This document shows positions 25,616 to 35,123 of a stretch of DNA of 64,000 nucleotides, piece after piece. Source of the stretch: Caldicellulosiruptor obsidiansis OB47 (lineage in GTDB: Bacteria; Bacillota; Thermoanaerobacteria; Caldicellulosiruptorales; Caldicellulosiruptoraceae); contig NC_014392.1 in the NCBI RefSeq assembly GCF_000145215.1, positions 2,240,001 to 2,304,000 of the forward strand, given 5' to 3'. The notes under the pieces were generated by a model. It was not told the DNA's origin, did no database searches, and saw only the letters and a program-made list of their open reading frames with translations. The translations under genes were made by a program, and so were the position numbers. How positions within the stretch are numbered: position 1 is the stretch's first letter; every line of letters starts with the position of its first letter.

Positions 25616-26755
25616 ATGAAGTATCGGAAGTTTCCAAATATTGATTTAGAAGTATCAGCATTAGGGTTTGGGTGTATGCGTCTGCCTATTATCGGGGAAG
25701 ATTCATCTCAAATTGATGAGTCTTTAGCAATAAAGATGATAAGACACGCTATTGATAATGGTGTAAATTACATTGACACCGCTTATGGTTATCATGGTGG
25801 AAACAGTGAAATTGTTGTTGGCAAAGCTTTAAAAGGAGGTTATAGAAACAAAGTAAACCTTGCAACAAAACTACCTGTATGGAAACTTACTAAAATTGAA
25901 GATGCTGATATATTACTAGATGAACAACTTAAAAAACTTGACACAGACCACATTGATTTTTATCTTCTGCATGCTTTGAACAAACAAAGGTGGGATATGT
26001 TAAAAAACATGAACATCTTTAGCTGGATTGAAAAAATAAAATCACAGGGAAAAATTAAACATATTGGTTTTTCTTTTCATGACAGTCTTGACACATTTAA
26101 ATTAATAATTGATGAATACGAAGGCTGGGAATTCTGTCAGATACAATACAATTACCTAAATCGAAACTATCAAGCAGGAGAAGAGGGTTTGAAGTATGCT
26201 TACGCTAAAGGACTTGGAGTAATAATAATGGAACCGCTTTTGGGAGGAAAACTTGCAAGAAAACCTCCGGAAGAAGTACAAAAAGTCTGGGAAAAAGCAA
26301 AAATAAAAAGGTCTCCTGCCCAGTGGGGACTTCTGTGGCTTTGGAATCAAAAAGAGGTAACAACAGTCTTAAGTGGAATGAGTTCTATACAGCAGGTAAT
26401 TGAAAATATAGAAACAGCAGACCAGGGATATGTTGGATGTCTTTCAGATGAAGAATTAAAGCTTATCGATGAGGTAACCAAAAAATATCTTGAATTAAAA
26501 CCTATTGATTGTACAGGTTGCAAATATTGTTTACCCTGTCCTAATGGTGTTGATATTCCCCGCAACTTTAATCTTTACAACGATGCAAAAGTTTATAACA
26601 TGTACGAAGAGGCAAAGAAAACATATTTAAAACCTGATAAAGAACAGCAGAAAGCTTCAAATTGCGTAGAGTGCGGCATGTGTGAAGAAAAGTGTCCTCA
26701 AAACCTGCCAATCAGAAAACTTTTGAAAGAAGTCGTACAATTTTTTGAAGGATAA
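25616..26755 (+). CDS. Aldo/keto reductase with C-terminal 4Fe-4S domain
   Basis: A 379-residue predicted oxidoreductase. Residues 1–280 form an aldo/keto reductase barrel, with GFGCMRLPI at the start, the catalytic Asp/Tyr segment VNYIDTAYGYHGG and DHIDFYLLHAL. The C-terminal part carries two ferredoxin-like cysteine groups, CTGCKYCLPCPNGVDIP and CVECGMCEEKCPQNLPI, so electrons may come from or go to a ferredoxin. The start at ATG 25616 was chosen because AAGGAGG precedes it; a longer frame upstream runs through the preceding terminator. It stands alone between two terminators. Its substrate is unknown, but the sugar-related context suggests an aldose or keto-sugar. Confidence 0.9.
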   Translation: MKYRKFPNIDLEVSALGFGCMRLPIIGEDSSQIDESLAIKMIRHAIDNGVNYIDTAYGYHGGNSEIVVGKALKGGYRNKVNLATKLPVWKLTKIEDADILLDEQLKKLDTDHIDFYLLHALNKQRWDMLKNMNIFSWIEKIKSQGKIKHIGFSFHDSLDTFKLIIDEYEGWEFCQIQYNYLNRNYQAGEEGLKYAYAKGLGVIIMEPLLGGKLARKPPEEVQKVWEKAKIKRSPAQWGLLWLWNQKEVTTVLSGMSSIQQVIENIETADQGYVGCLSDEELKLIDEVTKKYLELKPIDCTGCKYCLPCPNGVDIPRNFNLYNDAKVYNMYEEAKKTYLKPDKEQQKASNCVECGMCEEKCPQNLPIRKLLKEVVQFFEG

Positions 26756-26770
26756 AAAATTAATAATGAT

Positions 26771-26804
26771 GGGGCTGTCCAGAAAAAAATGATTGAACAG
26801 CCCC
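26771..26804. terminator. Terminator between convergent genes
   Basis: Arms GGGGCTGT and ACAGCCCC enclose an 18-base A-rich loop; TTAATTCTT follows on the plus strand. It lies between the aldo/keto reductase and the convergent Gfo/Idh gene. The start GGGGCTGTCC recurs at 47338. Confidence 0.65.
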
Positions 26805-26819
26805 TTAATTCTTATAACC

Positions 26820-27920
26820 TTAAAATCCTTTACCTTTTATTTGTGTAATTCTTTCTAGAATCTCTATGTCACTCTCAAGCGGAAGTTTCACTGGTTTTCC
26901 TGTCAGGCTTGAAAGATAAATGGCAAGTATGATTTCAACAGGATGTCTCCCCTCTTCAGCCGGGATAAGTGGTTTTGTCCCGGTTTTTATAGAATTTATT
27001 ACATCTCTATATTGTCTTAGATGCCCTTCTTCTTTGATGGCAGCAGAAGATGCACCAGCAGGACCATCTTCCTCTTTTTTGTAGCTCTCCAAATACTCAT
27101 TCTCAGACCCATCTTTGAAGTAAAGACTTTTAAGCTGAGTATTTACAGCTATTGCAGAACCATTTTCTCCAAAGATCTCAAGCCTTGTCTCAAATCCTGG
27201 ATATGCACTTGTTGTTCCAACTATTTCGCCAATCGCTCCATTTTCAAACTTGACACAAGCCACAGCAGCATCTTCCACCTCTATTTTATTATGTGCTCTT
27301 GTTGTACAGTATGCAAAAACCTCTGAAACTCTGCCAACAATCCACTGAATCATGTCTATATAGTGTATAGATTGGTTCATGAGCGCACCGCCACCATCTA
27401 AATCCCATGTACCTCGCCAGCTGCCACTATCATAATACTCCTGCGATCTATACCACTTTGTATAACTTGTTGCTAAAACTATATTGCCAAACTTACCTTC
27501 ATTCATGAGCTTTTTTAAAAGTTGCATACAATCGCTGTATCTGTGTTGTGAAATTATCGAAATTATAACATTATTTCTATTTTGAGCCTCTATTATCTTG
27601 TCTGCCTTAGACAATGTTATATCCATTGGCTTTTCAACAATTACATTTTTTTTCGCGTCTGCTGCCAAAACTGCCATGTCAGCATGCATACCCGATGGTG
27701 TGCAGATAGAGACAACATCAATCTCAGAATCAAGAAGCATCTTTTCATAATCAGTATATATCCTCTTTACTCCAAAATCCTGCGCAAGTTTTCTGGCTTT
27801 TTCTTCTACCACATCGCACACTGCAACAAGCTCAGCATCATTTGAAAGAGCAGAGATGGCTGATGCATGTGTCTTTGATATAACTCCACAACCGACAATG
27901 CCAAATTTAAGTTTTGACAT
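26820..27920 (-). CDS. Gfo/Idh/MocA-family oxidoreductase
   Basis: A 366-residue NAD(P)-dependent dehydrogenase. The N-terminal Rossmann fold has FGIVGCGVISKTHASAI and ends with EKPMDITLSKAD, the conserved EKP turn. The C-terminal half-barrel includes GGGALMNQSIHYIDMIQWIVG, whose HYID matches the catalytic His/Asp strand. Members oxidise or reduce sugars, inositols or amino sugars; the substrate cannot be read. It follows the TIM-barrel isomerase gene by three bases, a pairing often seen in inositol or uncommon-sugar catabolism, so the two probably act in one pathway. Confidence 0.9.
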   Translation of the reverse strand: MSKLKFGIVGCGVISKTHASAISALSNDAELVAVCDVVEEKARKLAQDFGVKRIYTDYEKMLLDSEIDVVSICTPSGMHADMAVLAADAKKNVIVEKPMDITLSKADKIIEAQNRNNVIISIISQHRYSDCMQLLKKLMNEGKFGNIVLATSYTKWYRSQEYYDSGSWRGTWDLDGGGALMNQSIHYIDMIQWIVGRVSEVFAYCTTRAHNKIEVEDAAVACVKFENGAIGEIVGTTSAYPGFETRLEIFGENGSAIAVNTQLKSLYFKDGSENEYLESYKKEEDGPAGASSAAIKEEGHLRQYRDVINSIKTGTKPLIPAEEGRHPVEIILAIYLSSLTGKPVKLPLESDIEILERITQIKGKGF

Positions 27921-27923
27921 CTT

Positions 27924-28739
27924 TTAAATCTCCCCTTCTTCGTCTATTATCCTCTTAATTGCTCTGTAAGCTTTTGCAAAATTTTCAGGTCCTCCACCAG
28001 GAAGGTTATTGTTCAGATGAGGTTCTACAGACAAAAAACTACAAAAACCTATCCTTTTCAGTGCTGCTATCACATCTTTTAACCTTCCGTCACCCTCACC
28101 TGCCACTGTAACACTGCCATCTGAAAATTTTGCATCTTTTATGTGTACATACTCAATGTAATCCTTTAAAAGTTCAAATGCATAAGGATAGACTTCAACC
28201 TTGCACTGGACAAAGTTTGCCGGGTCAAATGTTGCTCTCAAATTGGGTGAATTGATTGCAGAGAGGATTTTATAACACCTTTCAGCATTGCTGCCATATA
28301 TCTCTTTTTCATTCTCATGAAGAAGAATTATATCTTCCTTTTTAGCAATCTCTGTAAACTTCGAAAGCCTTTCTATAACAACATCTGTGTACTTTTCTTC
28401 TTCACCCTCTGGAACATAAAACGAAAAGATGCGTATGTACCTTGTCTCAAGGATGTGAGCAAGCTCAATGATGTGCTTGAAAAGCTCAAGATACTTTTCA
28501 AAGTCGCAGTTTACATCAACCTTGCCAATCGGCGACCCTATTGCCGAAACCTTTATGCCACTGTCCTTTAACTTTCTTAAAACCTCCTTTGCTTCATCCT
28601 CAGTATAGTCAGCAATGTTTTTACCATTCGCGGACCGAAACTCTAAATATTCAATACCGTGTTTTTTTAAAACCTTTATCTGTTCATCCAAACTGCTTGC
28701 TATCTCATCTCCAAATGCCGAGAATATAAATTTATACAT
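27924..28739 (-). CDS. Sugar phosphate isomerase/epimerase (TIM barrel)
   Basis: A 271-residue barrel of the xylose-isomerase-like group, first gene of a two-gene operon with the Gfo/Idh dehydrogenase. Metal-binding strands are visible as ILLHENEKEIYG, LRATFDPANFVQC, YVHIKDAKFSDG and SFLSVEPHL. It starts MYKFIFSAFGDEIASSLDEQIKVLKKHGIEYLE-like, a common opening of these proteins. It shares little beyond fold with the member at 24750, so the two are unlikely to be recent duplicates. An AGGAGG-type site precedes the ATG. The reaction is probably a keto-sugar epimerization, inferred from context. Confidence 0.87.
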   Translation of the reverse strand: MYKFIFSAFGDEIASSLDEQIKVLKKHGIEYLEFRSANGKNIADYTEDEAKEVLRKLKDSGIKVSAIGSPIGKVDVNCDFEKYLELFKHIIELAHILETRYIRIFSFYVPEGEEEKYTDVVIERLSKFTEIAKKEDIILLHENEKEIYGSNAERCYKILSAINSPNLRATFDPANFVQCKVEVYPYAFELLKDYIEYVHIKDAKFSDGSVTVAGEGDGRLKDVIAALKRIGFCSFLSVEPHLNNNLPGGGPENFAKAYRAIKRIIDEEGEI

Positions 28740-28903
28740 CCTCCCACCATACCTCCTTGTTCAAATTCCATTTTGTACAAATCCAAAGTAAAAAGTCAAT
28801 TTGAAAACGATTTAGAAATAGGGATTAAGAAAAAATTTTTTGTTTTTGTGTGTTTTTAAATATATTTTATATCTATCATCTCTTATTTTCAACAACAAAA
28901 CCA

Positions 28904-28938
28904 TAAAAATAAGCTGGCAAAATTATGCCAGCTTATTT
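28904..28938 (-). terminator. Intrinsic terminator of the mbl–flagellar operon
   Basis: On the minus strand AAGCTGGC/GCCAGCTT pairs and TTATTTTTATGGTTTT follows, right after the stop of the rod-binding protein gene. Confidence 0.8.
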
Positions 28939-29288
28939 TATTCCTCTTTAAACTTATATGCATTTTCAATCCTCTTTATCATTGAATCATACAAAAGCTT
29001 GGAAAGACCTATTCCACCTTGTTTTGAAGCACTTTTTGAAACCTCATCAACAAACATGTCGTTAAAGATATCATCTGCAATACCCTCTTTAAAAAGCCCA
29101 CCTTTTGGTATCGACTTTTGCATCTGTTTAAAAATAGTAGAAAGCATTATTGCTTCAAATTCCTCACAAGCCTCTTTAAGCTTTTGCTTATCTTTCTCAG
29201 AATATGCTTTTTCCAGCTTGTCTATGATAGAGTTATCAATACCCTGCTGATAACCAGCCTGAACCTTTATACCCGAAATATCACTCAT
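28938..29288 (-). CDS. Flagellar rod-binding protein (FlgJ N-terminal type)
   Basis: A 116-residue protein matching only the N-terminal rod-assembly domain of FlgJ. The hallmark is KLKEACEEFEAIMLSTIFKQMQKSIPKGGLF-like followed by IFNDMFVDEVSKSASKQGGIGLSKLLYDSM. The muramidase domain of proteobacterial FlgJ is absent, as is usual in Firmicutes, so wall opening for the rod must depend on another enzyme. It is the last gene of an operon with mbl, flhO and flhP, 24 bases after flhP, and is followed by a terminator. It would act in the periplasm-like space as a cap or chaperone for the rod. Confidence 0.85.
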   Translation of the reverse strand: MSDISGIKVQAGYQQGIDNSIIDKLEKAYSEKDKQKLKEACEEFEAIMLSTIFKQMQKSIPKGGLFKEGIADDIFNDMFVDEVSKSASKQGGIGLSKLLYDSMIKRIENAYKFKEE

Positions 29289-29312
29289 TGATAATTACCT
29301 GCCTCTAAAGAT

Positions 29313-30116
29313 TTATCTTTTGAGATTGTTTGCCATGGAAAGCATATCGTCAGCTGTTTGGATTGCCTTGGAATTTATCTCATACGCTCTCTGAGCAATT
29401 ATAAGTTTTACCATCTCATCAACAACCTGAACGTTTGACATCTCCAAAAATCCTTGTAATATTCTGCTCTTTTGCCCTTCCATCTCCTCTTCAGATACAG
29501 GCTCACCCGAAGCAGCAGAAACATTATAAAGATTTTTACCCTCTGCCAAAAGTCCTTGAGGATTTATAAATCTTACTATCTTGATTTTAAGACCTGAATC
29601 CTGAATTTGCCCCTCCTGGTCTTTATAAGTAATCCTCCCCGTTTCATCTATTGTGATGCTGGATATCGCAGTCTCTGGAAGAACAATCTCAGTGTCGCCC
29701 TCTGCTAAAACTGGATATCCATCTGAAGTCACAAGTTTTATTTGCCCCTCAACATTGGAGACTTTAAAGCTTCCATCTCTTGTGTATCTTGGGCCGTTGG
29801 GAGTTGACACAACAAAAAATCCTTCCCCCTGAATCGCTAAATCAAGCGGGTTTTCAGTCCTCTCCAAGTTACCTTCTGCAAAGCTTTTTGTTATTGCAGA
29901 GATTGTAACGCCATGACCTATCTGAAGGCTCACAGGTTTCCCGTCACCTGCAACAACATCTGCACGCGATAAAGTCTCATACAGAAGATCTTTAAACTCA
30001 GCCTTATCCTTTTTGAAAGCTGTTGTATTGACATTTGCAAGGTTGTTGGATATGATATCAACATTTGTCTGCTGTGCTTTCATACCAAGAGCAGCAGAAT
30101 AAAGTGCCCTCATCAT
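29313..30116 (-). CDS. flhP: Flagellar basal-body rod protein, FlgG/FlhP type
   Basis: A 267-residue rod/hook-family protein exported through the flagellar type III path. The N-terminus MMRALYSAALGMKAQQTNVDIISNNLANVNTTAFKKDKAEF has the ANVNT motif, and the C-terminus LEMSNVQVVDEMVKLIIAQRAYEINSKAIQTADDML is the matching coiled coil; these two ends pair in the assembled rod. The length fits the FlgG distal rod. I use flhP because the order Mbl–FlhO–FlhP matches Bacillus subtilis; flgG is an equally fair name by sequence. Confidence 0.9.
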   Translation of the reverse strand: MMRALYSAALGMKAQQTNVDIISNNLANVNTTAFKKDKAEFKDLLYETLSRADVVAGDGKPVSLQIGHGVTISAITKSFAEGNLERTENPLDLAIQGEGFFVVSTPNGPRYTRDGSFKVSNVEGQIKLVTSDGYPVLAEGDTEIVLPETAISSITIDETGRITYKDQEGQIQDSGLKIKIVRFINPQGLLAEGKNLYNVSAASGEPVSEEEMEGQKSRILQGFLEMSNVQVVDEMVKLIIAQRAYEINSKAIQTADDMLSMANNLKR

Positions 30117-30171
30117 CTTATACCTTTTCCTCCTTTTACCTTTCTAATCCTTTTTGCAAATTACATCTTAA

Positions 30172-30939
30172 CTATTTTCTTGCAATCTCACTTACTGCCT
30201 TTTGCAACGTCTCATCCTGAATGGTAAACGCCTTCTGGTTTGCTTCATACGCCCGTAAAACATTTATCATGTTGACCATCTCTTGAACTGAATTTACATT
30301 AGAGCCTTCCAAATACCCCTGAACAATCCTGCCTGAAAATGGTATCTGCTGTGCTGTAGCATCTGCTTCAAACAGGTTATTGCCAACTTTGCGAAGCAAT
30401 TGTTTGTCCTGAAAATCAACAACCCTGAGTCTGTCAACAAACCTCCCATCTTGGTAGACATTCCCCTGTTCATCAATTCTCACTTGCCCACCATTTTGAA
30501 GAATTATCCTTCCGTTTTGACCTAAGACGTAAAAACCGTCAAGTGTAACAAGTTCTCCCTGCGAATTTAAAGTAAACGCACCGTTTCTGGTATAAAGTAT
30601 TTGCTGAGCACCTTGATTCCCTGGCACCTCAATAGCAAAAAATCCATTTCCTCTTATCGCCAAGTTCAAAGGCTCATCTGTTTTTATGTAAAGTCCCTGG
30701 GAAAAATCGCTCACAATCCTTGACACATCCGCACCTAAAGACATATACCCTATTGCATTGTCAGGCGAAGAAACTTTGTCGTATATCCTGTAGACAAGCA
30801 TGTTTCTGAAACTTTCAACCTGTGCAACATCTCTTTTAAATCCGGTTGTGTTCACATTTGCCACGTTGTTTGCTGTTATGTCCATTAGTTTTTGATTCAA
30901 AATCATCCCCGATGCCGATGTGTAAATTCCTCTAATCAT
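30172..30939 (-). CDS. flhO: Flagellar hook-basal body protein, FlgF/FlhO type
   Basis: A 255-residue rod-family protein, MIRGIYTSASGMILNQKLMDITANNVANVNTTGFKRD at the start and YLEGSNVNSVQEMVNMINVLRAYEANQKAFTIQDETLQKAV at the end. It is paralogous to the next gene, sharing both terminal motifs but with a different middle, and corresponds to the proximal rod protein FlgF. It lies 21 bases after mbl, with flhP 55 bases further on. The rest of the flagellar genes are not in this window. Confidence 0.9.
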   Translation of the reverse strand: MIRGIYTSASGMILNQKLMDITANNVANVNTTGFKRDVAQVESFRNMLVYRIYDKVSSPDNAIGYMSLGADVSRIVSDFSQGLYIKTDEPLNLAIRGNGFFAIEVPGNQGAQQILYTRNGAFTLNSQGELVTLDGFYVLGQNGRIILQNGGQVRIDEQGNVYQDGRFVDRLRVVDFQDKQLLRKVGNNLFEADATAQQIPFSGRIVQGYLEGSNVNSVQEMVNMINVLRAYEANQKAFTIQDETLQKAVSEIARK

Positions 30940-30960
30940 CTTTTCTGCAATCTCCTTTTT

Positions 30961-31980
30961 TTATCTGACTCTCGGGTCTTTTATAAGACTTGCTTCCAAA
31001 ACATCTAAGGATTCTAACGCCTTTCCTGTTCCAAGTGCAACGCACGACACAGGATCATCTGCAATCCTTGTTGGAATTCCTGTCTTTTCAGAGATAAGCT
31101 TGTCAAGCCCCCACAAAAGACTTCCTCCGCCTGTCATCACTATCCCAGTTGAGGTAATGTCTGCTGCAAGTTCAGGTGGTGTATTTTCCAAAACTCTGTG
31201 CACAGCTTCAATTATAGCCGAAACAGGCTCTTCTAAAGCTAAAAGCATCTCATCAGATGTCACAGTTATTGTCTTTGGAAGACCGGTAAGAAGGCTTCTT
31301 CCCCGCACCTCCATCGCTTCGACTTTCGGTTTTTTGTAAGCACATCCAATGTTTATCTTCAGCTCCTCTGCGGTTCTTTCACCAATTGCAACGCTGTGCT
31401 TCTTTCTTATATATCGGATAATTGCTTCGTCAAATTTATCCCCTGCAACTTTAATCGATTCGCTGACAACCGCCCCACCAAGAGAAATTACTGCAATGTC
31501 TGTAGTTCCACCACCGATGTCAATCACCATACACCCTACAGGTTTTGATATGTCAAGCCCTGCACCAATCGCAGCTGCAATTGGTTCTTCTATTAAAAAT
31601 GTTTGTTTAGCGCCTGCCTCGTATGTTGCATCTAAGACTGCTCTTTTTTCAACCTCAGTAACTCCGGATGGCACACACACAACAACCCTCGGCTTGAAAA
31701 ATACCCTCTTGCCAAGAACTTTGCCCAAAAAATATTTCAGCATTGCCTCTGTAACCTCATAGTCTGAAATAACACCATCCCGAAGAGGTCTTACAGCTAC
31801 GATATTGCCCGGTGTTCTTCCAATCATGCGTCTTGCTTCTTCTCCAACTGCTAAAATCTGTTTTCTTGTCTGCTCTATCGCAACAACTGATGGTTCTCTT
31901 AAAACTATACCCTTTCCTTTCACATACACCAAAACTGTTGCTGTACCCAAATCTATTCCTATATCTGTTCCAAACGCCAT
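30961..31980 (-). CDS. mbl: MreB-like cell-shape actin (Mbl)
   Basis: A 339-residue bacterial actin that forms membrane-associated filaments guiding side-wall synthesis. Nucleotide-binding segments are present: [21 protein letters not shown] (phosphate 1), [15 protein letters not shown] (phosphate 2) and [16 protein letters not shown] (adenosine). The membrane-insertion loop and hydrophobic N-terminus are typical. I call it Mbl rather than MreB because it heads the Mbl–FlhO–FlhP cluster known from Bacillus subtilis and is not beside mreC/mreD. There may be other MreB paralogs elsewhere in the genome. Confidence 0.93.
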   Translation of the reverse strand: MAFGTDIGIDLGTATVLVYVKGKGIVLREPSVVAIEQTRKQILAVGEEARRMIGRTPGNIVAVRPLRDGVISDYEVTEAMLKYFLGKVLGKRVFFKPRVVVCVPSGVTEVEKRAVLDATYEAGAKQTFLIEEPIAAAIGAGLDISKPVGCMVIDIGGGTTDIAVISLGGAVVSESIKVAGDKFDEAIIRYIRKKHSVAIGERTAEELKINIGCAYKKPKVEAMEVRGRSLLTGLPKTITVTSDEMLLALEEPVSAIIEAVHRVLENTPPELAADITSTGIVMTGGGSLLWGLDKLISEKTGIPTRIADDPVSCVALGTGKALESLDVLEASLIKDPRVR

Positions 31981-32084
31981 AACGCCGCTCTATCCTTTCT
32001 ATTTTTCTTTTTTGTAAATATACCTTAAATATATTTTAATTTTTAATTTGCATATTTTCAATGAATTTTATATACAATTTTTAT

Positions 32085-32136
32085 AAAACAAATAAGGCTT
32101 TTGCCGCACTCACTTTTGAACTGCCGGCAAAAGCCT
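32085..32136 (-). terminator. Intrinsic terminator of the S41 protease gene
   Basis: On the minus strand AGGCTTTTGCCG pairs with CGGCAAAAGCCT, a 12-pair stem, and TATTTGTTTT follows. It lies immediately after the protease stop codon. Confidence 0.85.
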
Positions 32137-32147
32137 AGTTAACTTTC

Positions 32148-33566
32148 TTACTTTCCAGTTTTGAAATATTGGATTGCTCGCTGTAGCTGTTTGTCAACAT
32201 ACTTAGATTTTAAAAAATCTATAAACTTTTCATTTAGCTTTTTCTGTGTTGTTATATCAAGCACTCCAGAAGGATAAAGCTTATTGTCTTTCTGGAACTT
32301 TTTAACCGCAGCCACTGTGCTATCATCCATCTTTGCTGTCCAGCTACTTAAATATCCAAGGTAGAAAAGCCTTTGCTGGGCTGCCAAAACCTCTAAGTCC
32401 ATATCACCATTCTTGAACTTCTTTGTTGCAGTCAGGCTCAAAATCTTATCAGGTCCAAACTGTGAAAGTGAATCATCCTGAACCTCTATGTCTGGCACAA
32501 CACCTTTTCCTTCAACATAATAGCCAGACGGTGACTTGTACTTTGCAACAGTCACTTTCGCCACGTACCCTTTTTTTGTATCTGTTTCAGGAAGACTAAC
32601 TAAATTCTGTACAGTCCCTTTGCCATATGTCTTTGTACCAATCACAACTCCTACTTTTCTGTCTTTTATAGCCTGGGCAAAAATCTCTGACGCAGATGCG
32701 CTCGACTCGTTTGTCAGAACAACAAGTCTGTATTTCGGGTTTTTGTTTTTGGATTTATACTCATCTTTAAACGTGTTGTATTCAATTGTTACAATTGGTC
32801 CTTCTGGCACAAAATATTCACATGTCTTTATAACCTCATCTAAAAGTCCGCCGGGGTTGTTTCGAATATCAAAAATAATGTTCTTGATATCTTTTTTGTC
32901 AAACTCATCAAGAGCTTTCTTGACATCATTTGAACACCCTTGGGTAAACTGTGTAAGTTTAATATAGCCGATGTTGTTTTCAAGTATCTTGTACTCTACA
33001 ACAGGAATTTTTATCTTTCTTCTGACAATAGTAAATCTGTATGTCTTGCCATCTCTTAAGATGTCAATCACAACAGTTGTGCCTTCCTGACCACGAATGA
33101 GTTTAACAGCATCATCTGTTGTCTTACCAACCAGAGACTTTCCATCTGCTGCAATGATCTTGTCGCCAACTTTCAAGCCCGCTTCCTTTGCAGGTGTTCC
33201 GTCAAAAACTCCAACAATTACTATGTAGTCCTCCTGTTTTTCTATCTGAACACCTATTCCCGAAAACTCGCCATTTACGCTCTGGATAAAGTCCTGAGCC
33301 TGCTGTGGTTTCATATACTCTGAATACTTGTCAAGGCTCTTGAAAAGCCCTGTAAACATCATATCAATCAAATCATCATAGCTGTATTTGCCAATATGAT
33401 AAACTTTGGCAACCTGAAGAACTTTCTTGATATAATCCATTTGCTTATCAGTAGGATAATCACTTGAAATTATAAAAAATTGAGAATATACAGGAGCTGC
33501 AATAAAGATAGAAAGTGCAACCACTACAGCTACAATTTTTATTAAAAGCTTTTTGTTAATTTTCAT
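32148..33566 (-). CDS. Carboxy-terminal processing protease (S41) with PDZ and peptidoglycan-binding domains
   Basis: A 472-residue secreted or membrane-tethered serine protease. An N-terminal helix (8–30) is a signal anchor. A PDZ domain covers about 100–180 (GEFSGIGVQIEK; GTPAKEAGLKVGDKIIAADG). The S41 core follows: IFDIRNNPGG, then the nucleophile in ESSASASE (Ser291) and the catalytic lysine in TYGKGTVQ (Lys316), 25 residues apart as in Prc. A C-terminal domain at about 385–450 (LEVLAAQQRLFYLGYLSS) is of the peptidoglycan-binding-1 type. It would trim proteins outside the membrane. Neighbouring SLH proteins are plausible substrates, by context only. Confidence 0.93.
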   Translation of the reverse strand: MKINKKLLIKIVAVVVALSIFIAAPVYSQFFIISSDYPTDKQMDYIKKVLQVAKVYHIGKYSYDDLIDMMFTGLFKSLDKYSEYMKPQQAQDFIQSVNGEFSGIGVQIEKQEDYIVIVGVFDGTPAKEAGLKVGDKIIAADGKSLVGKTTDDAVKLIRGQEGTTVVIDILRDGKTYRFTIVRRKIKIPVVEYKILENNIGYIKLTQFTQGCSNDVKKALDEFDKKDIKNIIFDIRNNPGGLLDEVIKTCEYFVPEGPIVTIEYNTFKDEYKSKNKNPKYRLVVLTNESSASASEIFAQAIKDRKVGVVIGTKTYGKGTVQNLVSLPETDTKKGYVAKVTVAKYKSPSGYYVEGKGVVPDIEVQDDSLSQFGPDKILSLTATKKFKNGDMDLEVLAAQQRLFYLGYLSSWTAKMDDSTVAAVKKFQKDNKLYPSGVLDITTQKKLNEKFIDFLKSKYVDKQLQRAIQYFKTGK

Positions 33567-33640
33567 CTCTCTCCTGCCTCCACATCATGATTTTTTGTAT
33601 GCTCAAAATCTACTACTTTAAACCTTTTCTAATTTAACCG

Positions 33641-35104
33641 TTAATCCGAGCTAAAGAGGCTCATGTCAAGATATCTTTGTGCAAGCGTGTCTCTTAAAAA
33701 GTTTATGAGGTTGTAAACAATGTTTGCGGCAGTACCTTTTGTAAGCCTTTGCTGAGGCAAAAAATTATTATCCTCTGTTCCAACCATTATTTTTTCATTT
33801 TTTAATATCCAAGCAGCATCCTTTGCCCAAACAGGAATACTCTCATCATCGAGGTAACCTGTTTGAGTGATTGGCTGGGTTACCTTTTTGTCAAATCCAA
33901 GCACCTTTGAAATAACAACAGCAGCCTCTGCTCTTGTAATATAATCTTCCGGTTTAAAATACTCAGCACTTTTCCCTCTCATAAGACCAGCTTTTGTAAC
34001 TGCGTATATGTAACCATAATATTTATGATTTACAGGCACGTCCTTGTATATTGATTTTTTCTGCACTGTTCTTGGATTATAATAGTTAGAATATATGTTG
34101 AGCGCATCCATCAAAAGCTTGGCAAACTGAGCACGGGTTATATACTCTGCAGGATTAAAATCAGTGGCATTGTCAAATCCGCCAAAAGCAAAGCTTGTGT
34201 TCACTGCATCTTCGTACTCATACCCTTTCACCTTTGGAAGAGTAGGCGCAATTGCCATTCTGATAATTGGATTTTTTTCAATGCTTTTTGTCACTCTACC
34301 TTTCTGTCTTATTGTCAGAACTTCTCCCGTCTTTGTGAAGGTTGGAAGGTCAAACATAGCAATGAAATTGCCTTCAACCTTGGACTTCAGTACATATGTC
34401 CCTGGAATACTGGATGGAAGATTATTTTGTTGAAACTCTAAGATAGTTTTTTGCACAAGTGCAATATTGTAATTGATGGTTGCAAACCATGAAGGTGTTT
34501 CCATTATCTGTTTTATGTTCTGAAACTCTCCGCTTCCCCAGTACCCGTCATACCCGTAGTTTTTACCTTCGATAGTAATCTTTAGTCCCTTATCATATGT
34601 CTTTTCAAGCGTCCACTGACCCTGAAAAAAGCTCACAGCCGGGTTTGTATCAACCGCTGTCGATTTTGAAAATGAATAACTTTGAAGATTGTAAGTAGCA
34701 CCCTCTACAGTCAACGTCTCTTTATAACCGGCAATTGTATACTCCTTTGTTATACTCCCATTTTGAAGCTTTGTCAAGCTACCTTTTAAACTTACAGTTC
34801 TTTTTATGGCAACCTTACCCGTTGAATCTTTCAGGTCATAAGTGTAAGAAAGAGTCTCGTTATTTGCCGCCCTTTTTATTTTTGCATCAACAGTACCTGT
34901 GAGAAGAACTGGTTTCCCAGTTACAAATGTATACTCATAATATTCAATCTTGGTCTTTTTAGGGTCGGGGTCTTTGTAGGCTGAAATTCCCCCCTCGTAT
35001 CCTAAATACCCTTCCTCGCAAAAAGCAATTTTCCAGCTGCCAATTAAAATCAAACTCAAGACAAAAGCTGCTAAAAAAATTTTTTTTAACAATTCTAAAA
35101 ACAC
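33641..35104 (-). CDS. Secreted S-layer homology (SLH) domain protein
   Basis: A 487-residue exported protein. The signal peptide is FLELLKKIFLAAFVLSLILIGSW. The first 300 residues are beta-rich and unrecognised. From about 305 to the end three SLH repeats occur: TDFNPAEYITRAQFAKLLMDAL, KAGLMRGKSAEYFKPEDYITRAEAAVVIS and NEKIMVGTEDNNFLPQQRLTKGTAANIVYNL, which bind secondary wall polymers. It follows the 1010-residue SLH gene by 19 bases, so the two are probably co-transcribed. The role is likely structural or in surface polysaccharide binding. Confidence 0.88.
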   Translation of the reverse strand: MFLELLKKIFLAAFVLSLILIGSWKIAFCEEGYLGYEGGISAYKDPDPKKTKIEYYEYTFVTGKPVLLTGTVDAKIKRAANNETLSYTYDLKDSTGKVAIKRTVSLKGSLTKLQNGSITKEYTIAGYKETLTVEGATYNLQSYSFSKSTAVDTNPAVSFFQGQWTLEKTYDKGLKITIEGKNYGYDGYWGSGEFQNIKQIMETPSWFATINYNIALVQKTILEFQQNNLPSSIPGTYVLKSKVEGNFIAMFDLPTFTKTGEVLTIRQKGRVTKSIEKNPIIRMAIAPTLPKVKGYEYEDAVNTSFAFGGFDNATDFNPAEYITRAQFAKLLMDALNIYSNYYNPRTVQKKSIYKDVPVNHKYYGYIYAVTKAGLMRGKSAEYFKPEDYITRAEAAVVISKVLGFDKKVTQPITQTGYLDDESIPVWAKDAAWILKNEKIMVGTEDNNFLPQQRLTKGTAANIVYNLINFLRDTLAQRYLDMSLFSSD

Positions 35105-35123
35105 CCCTTATAAATCAAAACTT